From: Limnanthes douglasii subsp. nivea
Lineage: Eukaryota; Streptophyta; Magnoliopsida; Brassicales; Limnanthaceae
Direction of reading: 5' to 3'
DNA length: 64,000 bases
Assembly: GCA_036936605.1 (NCBI GenBank)
Contig: JAUPFV010000005.1
Location: 229,553,770-229,617,769, forward strand
Made by a program: the position numbers and the translations under genes. The notes beneath the pieces are model-generated. The model saw nothing but the letters and a program-made list of their open reading frames with translations. It was not told the origin of the DNA and searched no databases. This document shows positions 23,801 through 34,474 of the stretch, one piece after another; positions within the stretch are counted from its first letter, which is position 1; each line of letters opens with the position of its first letter.

Positions 23801-24584
23801 AACTAACAATGCTAAGGTAGTGCTCAATTTTCTTCGTAAGCAAATATTCACTCGCTTCGGAACTCCTCGTGCTATAATCAGTGATGGAGGGACTCACTTT
23901 TGCAATCGTCAGTTCACAGCATTGTTGGCTAAATATGGTGTTTCTCATCGGGTTGCTACCGCTTACCACCCTCAAACTAATGGTCAAGCTGAAGTCTCGA
24001 ATCGTGAAATCAAGCGAATCTTGGAAAAAGTGGTGAATCCTTCAAGGAAAGATTGGTCTCTGAAGTTAGATGAAGCAGTATGGGCATACCGAACGGCTTA
24101 CAAAACTCCACTTGGGATGTCACCATTTCAGTTAGTATATGGTAAGTCTTGTCATCTTCCAGCAGAACTTGAGCATAAGGCATTCTGGGCTTTAAAGAAG
24201 TTGAATTTCGACATTCAAGCAGCTGGCGAGAAGCGTGTGCTTCAATTGAATGAACTTGACGAGTTTCGGTCTCAAGCCTATGAGAACTCAAAGATGTATA
24301 AGGAAAAAGTCAAGAAATGGCATGATAGGAAGCTTCAACATAAAGCTTTTGAGCCGGGTCAATTGGTTCTTCTTTTCAACTCTCGTCTAAAACTTTTCCC
24401 AGGGAAGCTCAAGTCAAGATGGTCTGGACCTTTTAAAGTCAAGACAGTATATCCACATGGAGCACTTGAAATCTTTGAGGAATCGCCAGACAAAGCATTC
24501 AAAGTCAATGGTCAGCGACTCAAGCATTACTATGGAGATGTGGCGAACCGTGAGGCATTCAGCATCCGCCTCGACACTATATGA
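20871..24584 (+). CDS. pol: Athila Pol: protease, RT, RNase H, integrase
   Basis: Open without a stop to TGA... at the end of the frame; the frame itself is open from 20811 (1257 codons). Protease has [11 protein letters not shown] (about residue 88 of that frame), where the usual DTG is DLG, as is normal for Athila. RT spans about 375-560, with [13 protein letters not shown], the [12 protein letters not shown] motif and FMDDF as the catalytic box. RNase H begins [11 protein letters not shown] (about 682). Integrase has an HHCC finger ([16 protein letters not shown] ... CDRC, about 885-930) and the catalytic triad D (GIDFMGPF, about 964), D (IISDGGTHF, about 1023) and E ([13 protein letters not shown], about 1060). 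All visible catalytic residues are intact, so the enzyme part could function if Gag-Pol is expressed. Confidence 0.95.
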   Translation, partial: AEALEQMPSYAKFMKGILSKKLKLGDFETVALTEECSAILQQKLPPKLKDPGSFTIPCSIGNLTFSKCLCDLGASINLMPLSVFEKLGLPGPKPTNISLQLADRSITYPRGIVEDVLVKVDKLIFPADFVILDFEEDKNIPIIMGRPFLATGKTLIDVQKGELTMRVQDQNVTFNVFKAMKSPTEDEECFRLDMIDSLYNNEVDRYASSEVLGRVLHGESDLEDEEISECVQLLQAAPYQKRPNIPHESLGLGDLKDSQERLKPSLEEAPKLELKPLPDHLRYAYLGESSTLPVIIASNLSGSEEEKLLRVLRKFKSAIGWTIADIKGISPSYCMHKILLEEGSKPSIEHQRRLNPIMKEVVKKEILKWLDAGIIYPISDSQWVSPVQCVPKKGGMTVVTNEKNELIPTRTVTGWRICMDYRKLNKATRKDHFPLPFIDQMLDRLAGHEYYCMLDGYSGYNQICIAPEDQEKTTFTCPFGTFAFRRVSFGLCNAPATFQRCMMAIFSEMVGDIMEVFMDDFTVFGKSYDGCLYNLGKVLERCVKTNLILNWEKCHFMVQEGIILGHKVSKRGLEVDKAKLETIKKLPPPISVKGIRSFLGHAGFYRRFIQDFSKITKPLCSLLEKEAPFRFTEECSVAFELLKKKLTSAPIITAPNWEEPFEMMCDASDFAVGVVLGQRKLKVFHVVHYASKTLNDAQRNYTVTEKELLAVVYGFEKFRSYLLGAKVTVFTDHSAIKYLLSKKDAKPRLIRWVLLLQEFELEIKDRKGTENQVADHLSRLEQHEKDKGDGILINECFPDEQLFVIQGEVPWFADFVNYLVSNVIPSDFTWAQRKKFLHDVKWYLWDEPFLFKQCTDKMIRRCIPYSEIEKVLHDCHSTVYGGHYAGDKTAARVLQAGFYWPTLFKDAHLYVRRCDRCQRVGNISRRNEMPLNMLLEVEVFDVWGIDFMGPFVSSCNNLYILLAVDYVSKWVEVKALPTNNAKVVLNFLRKQIFTRFGTPRAIISDGGTHFCNRQFTALLAKYGVSHRVATAYHPQTNGQAEVSNREIKRILEKVVNPSRKDWSLKLDEAVWAYRTAYKTPLGMSPFQLVYGKSCHLPAELEHKAFWALKKLNFDIQAAGEKRVLQLNELDEFRSQAYENSKMYKEKVKKWHDRKLQHKAFEPGQLVLLFNSRLKLFPGKLKSRWSGPFKVKTVYPHGALEIFEESPDKAFKVNGQRLKHYYGDVANREAFSIRLDTI

Positions 24585-24586
24585 TT

Positions 24587-24648
24587 CCGAGTGGTATCGT
24601 CGAGCTATCGACGTTAAACAAGCGCTTCGTGGGAGGCAACCCACTCGG
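24587..24648 (+). other. Structured element directly after the Athila pol stop
   Basis: Three complementary pairs nest within 62 bases. The outer pair is CCGAGTGG (24587-24594) with CCACTCGG (24641-24648). The first inner hairpin is CGTCGA-GCTA-TCGACG (24598-24613), and the second is GTGGG-AGGCAA-CCCAC (24629-24644). The last shares bases with the outer stem, so the two cannot form fully together. As I recall, a GGGAGGCAACCCA-type motif is conserved downstream of pol in Athila elements. Confidence 0.7.
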
Positions 24649-25900
24649 AAACAATGATCAACAATGCTGGACGAATAGGGGAGTGTTTCTTTTATCTTTT
24701 AATTTCTTGTAGTTGCATTCATCATAGTAGTTATTCATGTTAGTCATACTTATCTTGCATTTTCATGCCATGATTATATAGACTGTGTTTAGGATCGACT
24801 TAGTCTATTAGCATAGCATTTTTTTTTATTTTTTTTATTTTCATGCATTTCGCGTCTTTGATCCCTTCAGTTGCTGTTTCTACTTAAGTAGCCGATGATA
24901 AAAATTGTTTGGAATGACAGTAGGAATAAAATCTAATTAGGTTGCTTGTCAGTTAGCTTGCTTGATGTAGAAGCACAATTAATACATATAGACTTATCGA
25001 TTGTTTTTATGCTAGTTACAGACACACTTGAGTATTGTTATACATAATCCTTGCTTAGGCTCAGAATTACACCTTAATCCTTTATTAGCTCATGGATTGC
25101 AAAAAGATAAGTTTGGGGGAGTTGAAAGATAAATATGCGTATTATTCAGTTAGGCGTCAAAGGCTAGTAGCCGCTCGTCGACGTACGTCCTCTCGCTGGG
25201 GGCTGCGTATTGCGAGTAGTCTAGGGGTGGAATGAGATGGAGCGAAACGCACTCATTCCTAATCCGATTTCTTAAAAACAAAAAAAAAAAAAAAAAAAAG
25301 AGAAAAAGAAAGATGAAAAAAAAACAAAAGAAGAAGGCAAAATTGGCTAGGATGAGCTCTTTGGTGCTCGAGTTATTAAGTTCTAGGGGACTTTGTGCCT
25401 AGTGACCTAAGACTTTTCCGGTCTGGGATCCGCTAACCTAAAGCTCGCTACATGGGCACCATTGTATAAGTCTTTCAGGGACCTCATCCATTGCACGGTC
25501 AAATAAGCCTTTGAGTGTCTGTATATAGAGTAAAGCATAATAAATCTTTGACAACCCCGGAGAAATATGGATTTGCAACTTGACTATGAAGAATCTAGGT
25601 TGTATTTCGTTTCTAATCTTGTGATTATTATGATGAGAACAAGTAAGGTCCATTAATTTGTACTAAAAACATGTCGATTGAGTTTGAGCACACACGCACG
25701 CTTCTTCACTTGTATTGCTAACATTTGAGTACCTAGTTATTTCACATTCCAAGTTCATTACATTCTTTGAGGCATTTATGCTTAATTAGTTACGGTTACT
25801 TGTTCGGGATCATTGCGTTCTTGCATTCATTTAAATTCAGTCGCATTCATGCATCAAGTGTTAAACCGGTTTTGCATTGCTTGAGGACAAGCAACGGTTT
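24649..25900 (+). other. Athila 3' noncoding region
   Basis: No env-like or other protein frame is supported here. It holds a polypurine-like motif (25104-25127, aagtttgggggagttg-type) that resembles the true tract before the 3' LTR, and an A-rich block at 25276-25334. The rest shows no recognised structure. Confidence 0.6.
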
Positions 25901-25913
25901 AAGTTTGGGGGTT
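25901..25913 (+). other. Athila polypurine tract
   Basis: AAGTTTGGGGGTT abuts the 3' LTR start (TGATAAG at 25914). It is the expected plus-strand priming site. Confidence 0.85.
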
Positions 25914-26512
25914 TGATAAGTGCATTTCATGTCACTTAATACGCTTCCATTAGCCTTAAAATCGTCGCTGTTATCGCTAGTATGGTCTATTTTGTGTGGT
26001 CTATTAGACATGAAAAGGTATATTGCCCTTTTTCTGCATTTTGATAGTATAGAACTATAAAGGTTTATGTCATGTAGATTTTTGTTTGTAATTTTGTGCA
26101 TGACAAGTAGGATACTATTTTTTCCTGCATTTATGACAAGGTAGTCTGTTTGGAACTGAAAGTGATAAATGTTTGTTTCCGAATTTTTATAACAAAGGAA
26201 CTCTATGGAAGAAATAAATGTAACAGTTGAATTGCTAATTCGGAATAAACAAGTTGCCAATGCTTCGGTCCATGCAATTACCCTAGCTGAAACTCCACAA
26301 ACATCTTATTTATTTATAATATAAAACCAGCGAAGGTACATGACAACATGAAACATAAGACTGGATATATAGAAAGCACACATCAACTTATTTCGAAGAC
26401 TAGTGGGTTTTGATCTTATTTGATACCAACTAGTTGAAAGCCAACTAGTCAGTCTTGACCTCCGGCGAGAGTATGGTAGAGGGATAAACGATTTTATTTG
26501 CCCCGGTGTAGT

Positions 26513-26728
26513 CTAGTATTTTTTTATTGAGCGCTTCATTAGGATGAGTCCCACGCGATGTTGTGGCAAACCAACGAAAAAAAACAACTTGGCAGCACAA
26601 TCTTCTTCACAGGGACGTGTCCGTGTTATTTCCTTGATCGTGAAGCTATTCTCTATAGCCAGCTCTGTGGCATCAGTGATATAGAATTTCAAGTTGCTTA
26701 GTTTGTTAGAGACGGAAGTCGGCAACAC
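26513..26728 (-). pseudogene. Unidentified coding-like fragment in Athila 3' LTR
   Basis: Counterpart of the fragment at 16986-17258, open over the same region with minor changes (VPNKL becomes VSNKL). The family is not recognised. Confidence 0.45.
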
Positions 26729-26859
26729 AGATGACTCCCATACGGTCTTACGGAAAGTTTTGGTGGGTGTTTTACATCCATGGGTGATGTATACTCTATG
26801 GCTGAGTCAGTTGGAGTTCAAGAGATGAACTGGAATTTGAAACAAGGATTTTGGTTCGA

Positions 26860-27342
26860 CTAGAAAATAAATACCGCAAGTTCCTGCTTAGCAGACGGAA
26901 CAGTGGGTTCGTCGAAATCTGCTTTACCGGCCTCTATTTGCTGACTAATTTCCGAGTCCCATGATGCATATCTCTTGCGAACAAGCTCAAGTAATGAACC
27001 ATCCTCAATGAGCTTCACCGCATTACGGAGCCCCCGGAAAAGAGTGTCCATCCCAGCAATATAAGTAATGAATAAATCTTCAACATCTGTGTTCTCTCGT
27101 CGTAGGTTTGCGTCAAAGTTAAAACCTCTTGGTACCAGTCCATCATTTTTAATAACGCTAAGCATAATCAGGGTTGCCTCACCAACATCCATGAGAAACT
27201 GATCAGTATCCCAACCAGTTTGGGCATCGGCTGTGTTTGCATCGCAAGCCATTAAGTCTTGCGGTTTCAAAGTCATGATGGTGTGACCAGATAGAGTAGC
27301 ATAGTTTGGTACTTCAGACTGGAATCGGAGATTTCCTACTTG
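26860..27342 (-). pseudogene. Captured xylose isomerase fragment in Athila 3' LTR
   Basis: Second copy of the fragment at 17333-17815. The frame is equally open, with one visible residue change (FITHIAGM versus FITYIAGM). Its presence in both LTRs shows that the capture preceded this insertion and is inherited with the element. Confidence 0.85.
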
Positions 27343-27459
27343 AGAAAAAAAATGGGCCGATTTTAGGTTTTATTCAAATAAAAGATAAAAAGTCCAGTAA
27401 GAAAGAAGAAAAAAACAATGGGCTTTTTTTAGGTTTTCCATTAGTTTCGTCCAATTGAT

Positions 27460-27467
27460 TATAAAAG
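27460..27467 (+). promoter_or_regulatory. Athila 3' LTR TATA box
   Basis: TATAAAAG in the same context as in the 5' LTR. From here transcription would run out into the interrupted LINE. Confidence 0.6.
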
Positions 27468-28640
27468 GAGACTGCTGGTTTCTTTGGAAAAGTAGAGACG
27501 GAAAAAAAGAGGAGACTTGGCGACAAAGAGACAGACCAGTGGCTACCGATAGGCAATTCACGGCGATTTTGGGTTGCAGTAGGTTACTGATCGGATTTTT
27601 CGGCCACTTACTTTTCTTCCGGCAGGTGACAGCTGCTTGTGGGTTTTCTTTCGGCAGCGGAGGTTTACTCTTAACAAACGATACCGGAAAACCATTTGAC
27701 GGCAAGCGAACTTTGAGTTTTTTTTTTCGGTTTATTTTTTCTATACTTTTTTTAATTTATTTTTATTCTTATTTTTATTCATCACGCTGTATTTTTTTAT
27801 ATATTTTTTTTAGTTTATTTATATTTTTTATTTATATTCATTATAAGACTATGTTAATTTTTAAAACCATGATGATGATTTGTTCGATCATGAACTAATC
27901 ATTGTCATGGAACCCTAGCGGATTTGTTTAAATAATATTTAGGGTTTATTGCTTAATTGATTTTTTTTGTGAGATATGTTTATCGGTTACCTAGTATGGC
28001 TGTGTTTTTTTTGTTAGATGCGTCGCGAACATCTAAATTGTTTATCTTTAATGAATGCGAAAGTATAATTAAGGGTTAGAACTTGCCATGCTAGCATAGG
28101 TTCTTGAATGATTCATATTGTGATTGTTCATGATTTGTAATATGTCATTAACCATATCATATTACCCTATGTAATCGAAATAGGTAACTTGTGCTTAAAA
28201 CCAATTGTACCTCAATTCATATAGACATATAGGATTGTCATGCATGCGGTGTCTGCTTAACTGCTATCTCTTTTGTGGTTGTTTAAGTGGTTTGGTTTAC
28301 GTGTATTGAAAGGTAGCGTATTCTGATTTTGTGTTATCTGATTAGTAATCGTAGTTATCTTACATATTGATTAAGTATATTAATACTCTAAGTAAAATAA
28401 ACAATGAAGTTAGGGTTCCATGTTTTCTCTCGTATAAGTAAAACTCATTAGATATTCTCGTACTTGATTTGTTTAGTTACATTCATACTTTATTACTCGT
28501 TCAAGCATTAGTTTAATAATCATACGTTGTTGCATAAGTGAATTCTTGTCTTATACACCTAGTCTTCGTGGGAACGATCTTTCTTACTTATTACTTGCTA
28601 CGATTTGACCGCGTATACTTGCGTGAGAAAAGGACTAACA

Positions 28641-29443
28641 GTCACCTGTTGTAGATATAGTCCAAATGATTTTATCTTCTTCAACTTCTTTTATTTAAAG
28701 AGTCTTTATTTTTTTCAATATAAGGATTAAACCAACATCTTTCAATTTATCTAAATTCGAGATATTTTGATTCTAGAAATAATTGATAGTTTCTTTGATA
28801 ACTATCATTGCCATTATTATTGAGAATAATAAATAGCTTGGTATAACATCATTTGTCTAACCAAAATTCCATTTCACATATTCCTAACTTCCAGAAAATA
28901 AATTATTTAGTTGTATGTCTAATATTCAAAAGTCTTTTCCATATTGTTGAAATTTTAATTGAAACTTAGATTTATAGAGAATGATAGGTGAAGAAGTAAT
29001 TAAAGTGTATATATTTGGACCATAGAGTTTTGTGCTCTCTGAACTTTAACCATAGCTTGCTGGAGAAGAAAGTTTGAATTTAATCAAGCCCTCTTAAATT
29101 TAAGCCCACGTCTTCATAAGGCTTGTATAATTTCCACTACTTAGACCATGATATAACTTGATTACCTTAAGAATTACCCCAAAGCTATCTACTATAAAGC
29201 TTCTCTATTCTTGTAAGCACATATTTTGGTAGTGAACAATGTTGCATATGATAAGTTGGAATAGCTAAAAAGACAGCTTTGATAAGGGTTAATTTGCCAC
29301 CAAGTAATAGTAGTTTGGTGTCCCACTCATGGATTTTAAATCTAATTTTGTTAACAATTTCTTCAAAATATAAAGCTTTGTATCTTTCATGTATTACAAT
29401 ACTAAGATAACAATAGGGAGCTCTCCATGCTTCAAACCAGTTT
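28641..29443 (-). mobile_element. LINE segment 2 of 3 (RT thumb), between Athila and Tat A
   Basis: The minus-strand open frame entering at 29443 reads NWFEAWRAPYCYLSIVIHERYK, then IRFKIHEWDTKLLLLGGKLTLIKA. This is the conserved region just after the LINE RT active site. It is followed by the C-terminal EEDKIIWTISTTGD at the Athila border. At 29443 the frame joins the sequence at 39803 if Tat A and one AGTTT are removed (ISNWFEAW). Confidence 0.85.
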
Positions 29444-29851
29444 TGATGAGTCCGAATTCTGCATACTCCCCGGACAAGGACAGATCGGTCCAAGCTCTCC
29501 GGACCGGACAGATCACTTCGAACACTTAGCCCAAAGGACTGTTCGAACTATGACAAAAGTACTAAAAAACCTAAACACTACTTGACTAAGCTACTTGCTC
29601 TCCTACTTAGAGCTCATGGGTCTTTGAACATGACCCGGGTCCATTTAACATGACCTGAAAGCCCATAAGGGACCAAACATGAGGGTATAAATACCCAACC
29701 ACCTGCATTAAGTGTGGGTAATGAGAATTAACTGCGACCAGCCAGCTTAATTATCTCTCTACTATCTACACTAAAAATAAAACACTCACATACTACTATT
29801 AAACACCAAACAAATTACAAGCCTACCCTCAGGCGATAATTATCACCACCA
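29444..29851 (+). repeat. Tat A 5' LTR
   Basis: Starts TGATGAGTCCGAATTC and ends ATTATCACCACCA. It contains TCCGGACCGGACAG and, near the 3' end, the perfect palindrome GATAATTATC (29834-29843). Confidence 0.95.
29684..29697 (+). promoter_or_regulatory. Tat A LTR TATA box in a near-palindrome
   Basis: GGGTATAAATACCC places the TATA box (29686-29693) between complementary GGGTAT and ATACCC arms. The same block recurs in the Tat A 3' LTR, both Tat B LTRs and the solo LTR. Confidence 0.7.
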
Positions 29852-29854
29852 AAT

Positions 29855-29872
29855 TGGCGACCACGGTGGGAG
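29855..29872 (+). other. Tat A primer binding site
   Basis: TGGCGACCACGGTGGGAG lies 3 bases after the LTR. By memory it best resembles the complement of plant tRNA-Lys with several mismatches, so the tRNA identity is tentative. Tat B has TGGTGACCACAGTGGGAG at the same place. Confidence 0.6.
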
Positions 29873-29923
29873 GAGAAGGTGCCTGAATCAAGCATTCAGA
29901 ACCAGCTAAGAAGGTCTGTCCGA

Positions 29924-32236
29924 ATGAATCCGGACAATCCAGAAGTACCACCAGCTCTGCTCGAAGTGGTGGGAGAGAACGATGAGTACACTATCGAAGA
30001 GCGTGATAGGCTAAAGGGTGAAATAGAAGCTCTGAGGGCCGAAAAGGCTAAGATGGGCATGAAAGAAAAGTCTAAAGCGTCAATTGCTCATCACACCGAC
30101 AACCCCAGAGAGCATGAGTCTTCAAAGACTCATGTGAGCACCAAAAAGACTCATGCCAGCTCCAAAAAGTCTCACCGGTCTAAGCCAGTGGAGAGTTCTT
30201 CGGACAGTGAGGGAGTTGAAAAATCTTTATCCTCTAGCAGCGATGAGGGTCGAACTAGAAAGAAGCAAAAGCAGATCAAAAAATATTCAAGAAAAAGGGA
30301 TAGACATAGAAAGATGAAGAGGCATATTGGTAAAGGATCATCTCATAGCCGGAGGCATGTGGACCAGATGCTGATGGATCCCTTCGTTTTTCACGATGAA
30401 CCAGGTATCTTTTCAACTCCCAATGAGGATACTATGTTCAGTCGTGGAAGAAATTGGAGGCAATCTCCACTGTCTTCTAAAATTCTGTCCGGAAACCTCC
30501 CTAAGAGGTTTGACAATACCAAAATAGAAAAGTACGATGGCAGTACTGATCCGGACAACCATTTGGAACAATTTAAAAACTTCATGATGAACTTTGACGA
30601 CGATGATAAACTACTTTGTAGGGCATTCTCCCAATCATTTACGGGGAGTGCTCTAAAATGGTACAACAGCCTGCCTCAGGGTTGTATCAAAGATTTCGAT
30701 ACTTTTTGGGTAGCCTTTCGAAGGCAGTTTGTAGGGAGTAAAGAGCTAAAGGGCAATGGTGACACAATAATCCATTTTGCCCAGGAACCAAATGAGTCCT
30801 TGAAAGAATATATAAGCCGTTTTGTGAATACTAAGAATGGGTTGGCTGATTGCTTCGAACAGGTAGCAATAGCATCCCTAAGACAGGGTTTGAACCCAGG
30901 GAATCTAGCTGATTCAGTGACCAGAAAGAAGGCCATGACATGGGGAGGGTTGCTGAATCAGGTTGGAAAACAAATAAATGTTGATGAAACGAAGAAAACC
31001 AGGGTGCACAGGCAAGTAAGGTCTACCCCGGTGGCGCCAAATCCCAATCAGAATCAGTCCGGGAACAAAGCAAGAGAGACCGGATCGGGGCATGGTAGGG
31101 CAAAAGCTCAGTCTCAGCCAGCTGCTCCTGCTCAGAGTCAGCAATCCAGAAACAAGAGAGGGCTATGGGTCCAACCGGAGTGGTTCGCAGAATTAAAAGA
31201 AAGCGTGGCCACTATTTTTGATAAAACAAAGGATGAGGTGCATTATCGGAGACCAGCCACATTGCAGTCTCCTAGAGAACATCGCAATAACTCTTTTTGC
31301 CAATATCACAATGATATTGGTCATACCACTGATGACTGCATAGCGTTGAAACAAGAAGTTCAGAACTTGATTGAGAGGGGAAAGCTGGGGGCTTACGTCA
31401 AAAGAAGAGGAGCCAACAGGCCTGACAACACTCACCGGGTTGGTCCAAGTAATGCTGCTCCGGAGGGAGCCATGGTTATAATTGAGAGGTTTGATGTGGA
31501 ATCTGAGTACTTGGATCCTGATCCAACTCGAAACAGGGTGGGTACAATTGAGGAATGTTCTAGGTCGGTCTACGGACTCATTAAGTTTTTTGAGTCGCTT
31601 ACAATTTTCGGAGGGGACACTAATACAGCTCCTACTGCTTCTTCGAGGAAGAGGCACGTTCATACTTTAGCCTCCCAGCTAGAAGGAGGCATGACTTCCT
31701 ATCAGTCACAAAATTTCTTCCCCTTCATTGTTTTTGATGAAAATGATTTAAGAAATATTGCTGGCCCTCATGAGGATGCTGTTGTCATAGGAGCATCTAT
31801 TGGGGGCAACGACATAAGACGAATTTTGGTGGATACTGGAAGCTCAGCCAATATCCTTTTCTTAATCACATACAAGAGAATGAAAAATCCAGCTGTAATT
31901 CAGAGTTCGGACAGATCAATTGTGGGCTTTACAGGCAGCTCAACAGATGTGATCGGAGATTTCGAAGAGGAAGTTCTGTTGGGTAAGGGCCCTTTCAAGA
32001 AAATGGTCAGAATACTCTTTATTGTGGTGGATTGTCCCACTTGCTATAATTCTATTCTAGGGAGATCTTGGCTCTCTAGGATGCATGCAGTGGCTTCAAC
32101 AGTCCATCAGTGCTTGAAATATGCTGTTCAAGGACAGGTCGGAGTCGTCAGGAGCAGTCAAAAGATTGCAAGAGAATGTTACGCTACTGCTCTGGCTCCC
32201 CGAACACTGGGGGCAGTTCGTATCAGCGAGCAATAG
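29924..32236 (+). CDS. gag-pro: Tat A Gag-protease
   Basis: I use ATG 29924 (MNPDNPEV), because Tat B begins at the same Met and the frame upstream has only a GTG. The product has 770 residues. It starts with an acidic coiled-coil segment (EERDRLKGEIEALRAEKAKM), followed by a Ser/Lys/Arg-rich linker. The gag capsid domain spans about residues 205-340 (YDGSTDPDNHLEQF ... LKWYNSLP). A zinc knuckle is CQYHNDIGHTTDDC (about 458-471), and the aspartic protease motif is ILVDTGSSANIL (about 633-644). It ends at a TAG in a readthrough-like context. The frame is otherwise unbroken. Confidence 0.93.
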   Translation: MNPDNPEVPPALLEVVGENDEYTIEERDRLKGEIEALRAEKAKMGMKEKSKASIAHHTDNPREHESSKTHVSTKKTHASSKKSHRSKPVESSSDSEGVEKSLSSSSDEGRTRKKQKQIKKYSRKRDRHRKMKRHIGKGSSHSRRHVDQMLMDPFVFHDEPGIFSTPNEDTMFSRGRNWRQSPLSSKILSGNLPKRFDNTKIEKYDGSTDPDNHLEQFKNFMMNFDDDDKLLCRAFSQSFTGSALKWYNSLPQGCIKDFDTFWVAFRRQFVGSKELKGNGDTIIHFAQEPNESLKEYISRFVNTKNGLADCFEQVAIASLRQGLNPGNLADSVTRKKAMTWGGLLNQVGKQINVDETKKTRVHRQVRSTPVAPNPNQNQSGNKARETGSGHGRAKAQSQPAAPAQSQQSRNKRGLWVQPEWFAELKESVATIFDKTKDEVHYRRPATLQSPREHRNNSFCQYHNDIGHTTDDCIALKQEVQNLIERGKLGAYVKRRGANRPDNTHRVGPSNAAPEGAMVIIERFDVESEYLDPDPTRNRVGTIEECSRSVYGLIKFFESLTIFGGDTNTAPTASSRKRHVHTLASQLEGGMTSYQSQNFFPFIVFDENDLRNIAGPHEDAVVIGASIGGNDIRRILVDTGSSANILFLITYKRMKNPAVIQSSDRSIVGFTGSSTDVIGDFEEEVLLGKGPFKKMVRILFIVVDCPTCYNSILGRSWLSRMHAVASTVHQCLKYAVQGQVGVVRSSQKIARECYATALAPRTLGAVRISEQ
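32234..32236 (+). other. Candidate suppressible stop between protease and RT (Tat A)
   Basis: The sequence is GAG CAA TAG CAG TTT GAG, after which the same frame is open into RT. The identical layout (CAA TAG CAA TTT) is in Tat B. CAA-UAG-CAR resembles the tobamovirus-type readthrough context, although the third codon is UUU rather than YYA. Confidence 0.55.
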
Positions 32237-34474
32237 CAGTTTGAGGGGCCTTCTGGGGGTGAGGGTGAAATTGATGACCCCAGAGAGACCCCTGGAGTGT
32301 TGATACCGGTCGAAGAGGTAGAGACACACTGTTTGGAAGAAGGAAGAAGTGTTAAGATAGGCTCCAAAATACCACCCGATCTGAAAAATGAAATGTTAAA
32401 GTTTTTGAAAAATCATCAGCACGTTTTTGCTTGGTGCAATGCTGATGTTACTGGGGTTCCAGCAGAAGTGATATCACATCACCTATCCGTCCGGAGAGAC
32501 TTGGCACCAGTGGTTCAAAAGAGAAGAGCTTTTTCTAAAGAGAAGGCTGATGTCATTGTGCAAGAGGTTGACAGGCTCACAAAGATGGGGCACATCAAGG
32601 AGTCTCAATATCCTTTGTGGACTGCCAATCCGGTTCTGGTAAAGAAGAAAAATGGCAAGTGGCGCATGTGCATTGACTTCACAGATCTCAATAGAGCTTG
32701 CCCAAAAAATTTGTATCCGGTCCCCCGGATTGATCAGTTAGTAGACTCCACCACTGGGAACAAACTGCTTTCCTTTATGGATGCCTTCTCCGGATACAAT
32801 CAGATTCAAGTGGATCTAAAGGATCAAGAGCATACCACATTTGTCACTGACAGAGGTCTCCATTGCTACAAGGTAATGTCGTTTGGGTTGAAAAATGCTG
32901 GGGCTACTTATCAGAGATTAGTAAACAAGGCATTTGCTGATCAGATTGGAAGAAATATGGAAGTGTACATTGATGACATGATGGTGAAGAGTGTGGATGA
33001 GCAATTGCACTTGTTTGATCTCCAAGAAACTTTTGCCAACTTGGTAAAAGTGAATTTGAAATTAAACCCAGAAAAATGTGTGTTTGGAGTGCAGTCTGAA
33101 AAATTTCTAGGCTATATTATAAGTGAGCATGGAATACAGCCCGATCCGGACCAGCTCAATGCTCTATTCCAAATGGAGCCTCCTCGAAATATTAAAGAGG
33201 TACAACGGTTAACGGGGAGATTATCTGCCTTAAATAGATTTATTTCAAGGTCTTCGGACAGGTGTGCCCCCTTCTTTCAAACCTTGAAGGGTGCAAAGGG
33301 CTTCGATTGGACCCCACAGTGTGATGAGGCTTTCAATGAGATCAAGAAGCACCAGTCCTCCCCCAAAACTTTGTTTAAACCAGTTGATGGGGAGACACTG
33401 TTCGTATATTTAGCAGTTTCAAGTTGTGCCATCAGTGCTGTATTGGTAAGGGAGTTCGATGGTCATCCCCATCCAGTATACTACATTAGCAAAATTTTGA
33501 TAGATGCAGAAAGGCGTTACTTGAAACTCGAAAAATTAGCATTAGCCCTGGTGATAGCTGCCAGGAAGATGAGGCCTTATTTCCAGGCCCATCCCATCAT
33601 CGTCCGGACTTCTTTTCCCCTGAAGAATGTCCTCCAAAAGGCAGACGTTTCAAGCAGGATGACTAAGTGGTCAGTAGAGTTGGGAGACTTCGACATAGAC
33701 TTTGCTCCTCGAACAGAAGTCAAGGCCCAAGCTGTAGCTGACTTTTTGGTTGAATTTCACTCCGACAGGGATACAAAGCAAACTACTAACATAAAAGATA
33801 AAAAGGTATGGGTCGTCCGAACAGATGGTGGATCTAGCACTATGGGATGTGGTGCAGGGGTGTGTTTAACTTCTCCATATGGAGACAAAATGTACCAGGA
33901 TATTTGTTTTGCTTTGAGGGCATCCAATAATGAGTCCGAATACGAAGCAGCTATAGCTGGTTTAAAGTTAGCCTACATTTGTGGGGCTAAGAGGGTCAAG
34001 CTACTAAGTGATTCCCAGTTTCTGGTCCACCATGCCCAAGGCCAATCCGAGGCTAAAAAGGAGCAGCTTGTGAAATATTTACTCCTCCTAAAGAATGAAG
34101 CACTCAAGTTTAAAGGTGTTGTTTATGAGCACATTCCCCGGGCAGAAAATGAGCTAGCAGACTCATTAGCAACCATAGCATATACGGAGTCATATCCATG
34201 GATCCATGTGCTGGAAAGCCTCTCCATTCAACTTAGTAAGGGTAAAGAAGAGGAAATTTTTGAAGTTCAAGTGAAACAACCTCAAGACTGGAGGTTTCCT
34301 CTCCTGCAATATCTCTCTGATGGTGTCGTGCCTCCAGATAAGTCACTAGCTAGAACATTAAAACACAAGGCTCGTGGTTTCATCATATTGAGCGAAGTGT
34401 TGTATAAAAAATCTTACAGTAAACCTCTCCTGCGATGTTTGGGGGATGAGGAATCTCAAGTAGTCCTCTCCTAA
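32237..34474 (+). pseudogene. pol: Tat A reverse transcriptase with two RNase H domains
   Basis: In frame with gag-pro after the TAG. RT has WTANPVLVKKKNGKWRMCIDF, FGLKNAGATYQR and the catalytic YIDDMMV (about 32960-32980). The first RNase H (about 33400-33750) has VYLAVSS where active enzymes have an Asp, so its active site is degenerate, as known for the Tat lineage. The second, archaeal-type RNase H (about 33800-34200) has all expected acids: VRTDGGSS, NESEYEAA, LLSDSQ and ENELADSLA. A TAA at 34472-34474 (GAG/GAA in Tat B) ends the frame before integrase. Confidence 0.92.

Larger units (their letters stand above)
16386..28640 (+). mobile_element. Athila-lineage Ty3/gypsy LTR retrotransposon, nearly complete
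   Basis: A 12.3-kb element with LTRs of 2730 and 2727 bp that start TGATAAG and end CTAACA. It is flanked by the 5-bp target duplication GTCAC (16381-16385 and 28641-28645). In order it has a tRNA-Asp-type primer site, Gag, protease, RT, RNase H and integrase with no chromodomain, a 1.3-kb noncoding tail and a polypurine tract. By eye the two LTRs differ at about a dozen substitutions in 2.7 kb (roughly 0.4-0.5%), so the insertion is recent. Two lesions (an in-frame TAG and a 1-base insertion) break Gag. No env-like frame remains. It sits inside a minus-strand LINE. Confidence 0.97.
25914..28640 (+). repeat. Athila 3' LTR
   Basis: 2727 bp, nearly identical to 16386-19115. Visible differences include 1-base indels in T-runs and single substitutions (for example TAGGGAC versus TAGAGAC). 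It ends CTAACA at 28640, followed by the second GTCAC. Confidence 0.97.

Noticed and set aside
24585..25913. Possible env-like gene downstream of Athila pol
   Set aside because: No frame of useful length, transmembrane pattern or splice acceptor is visible.
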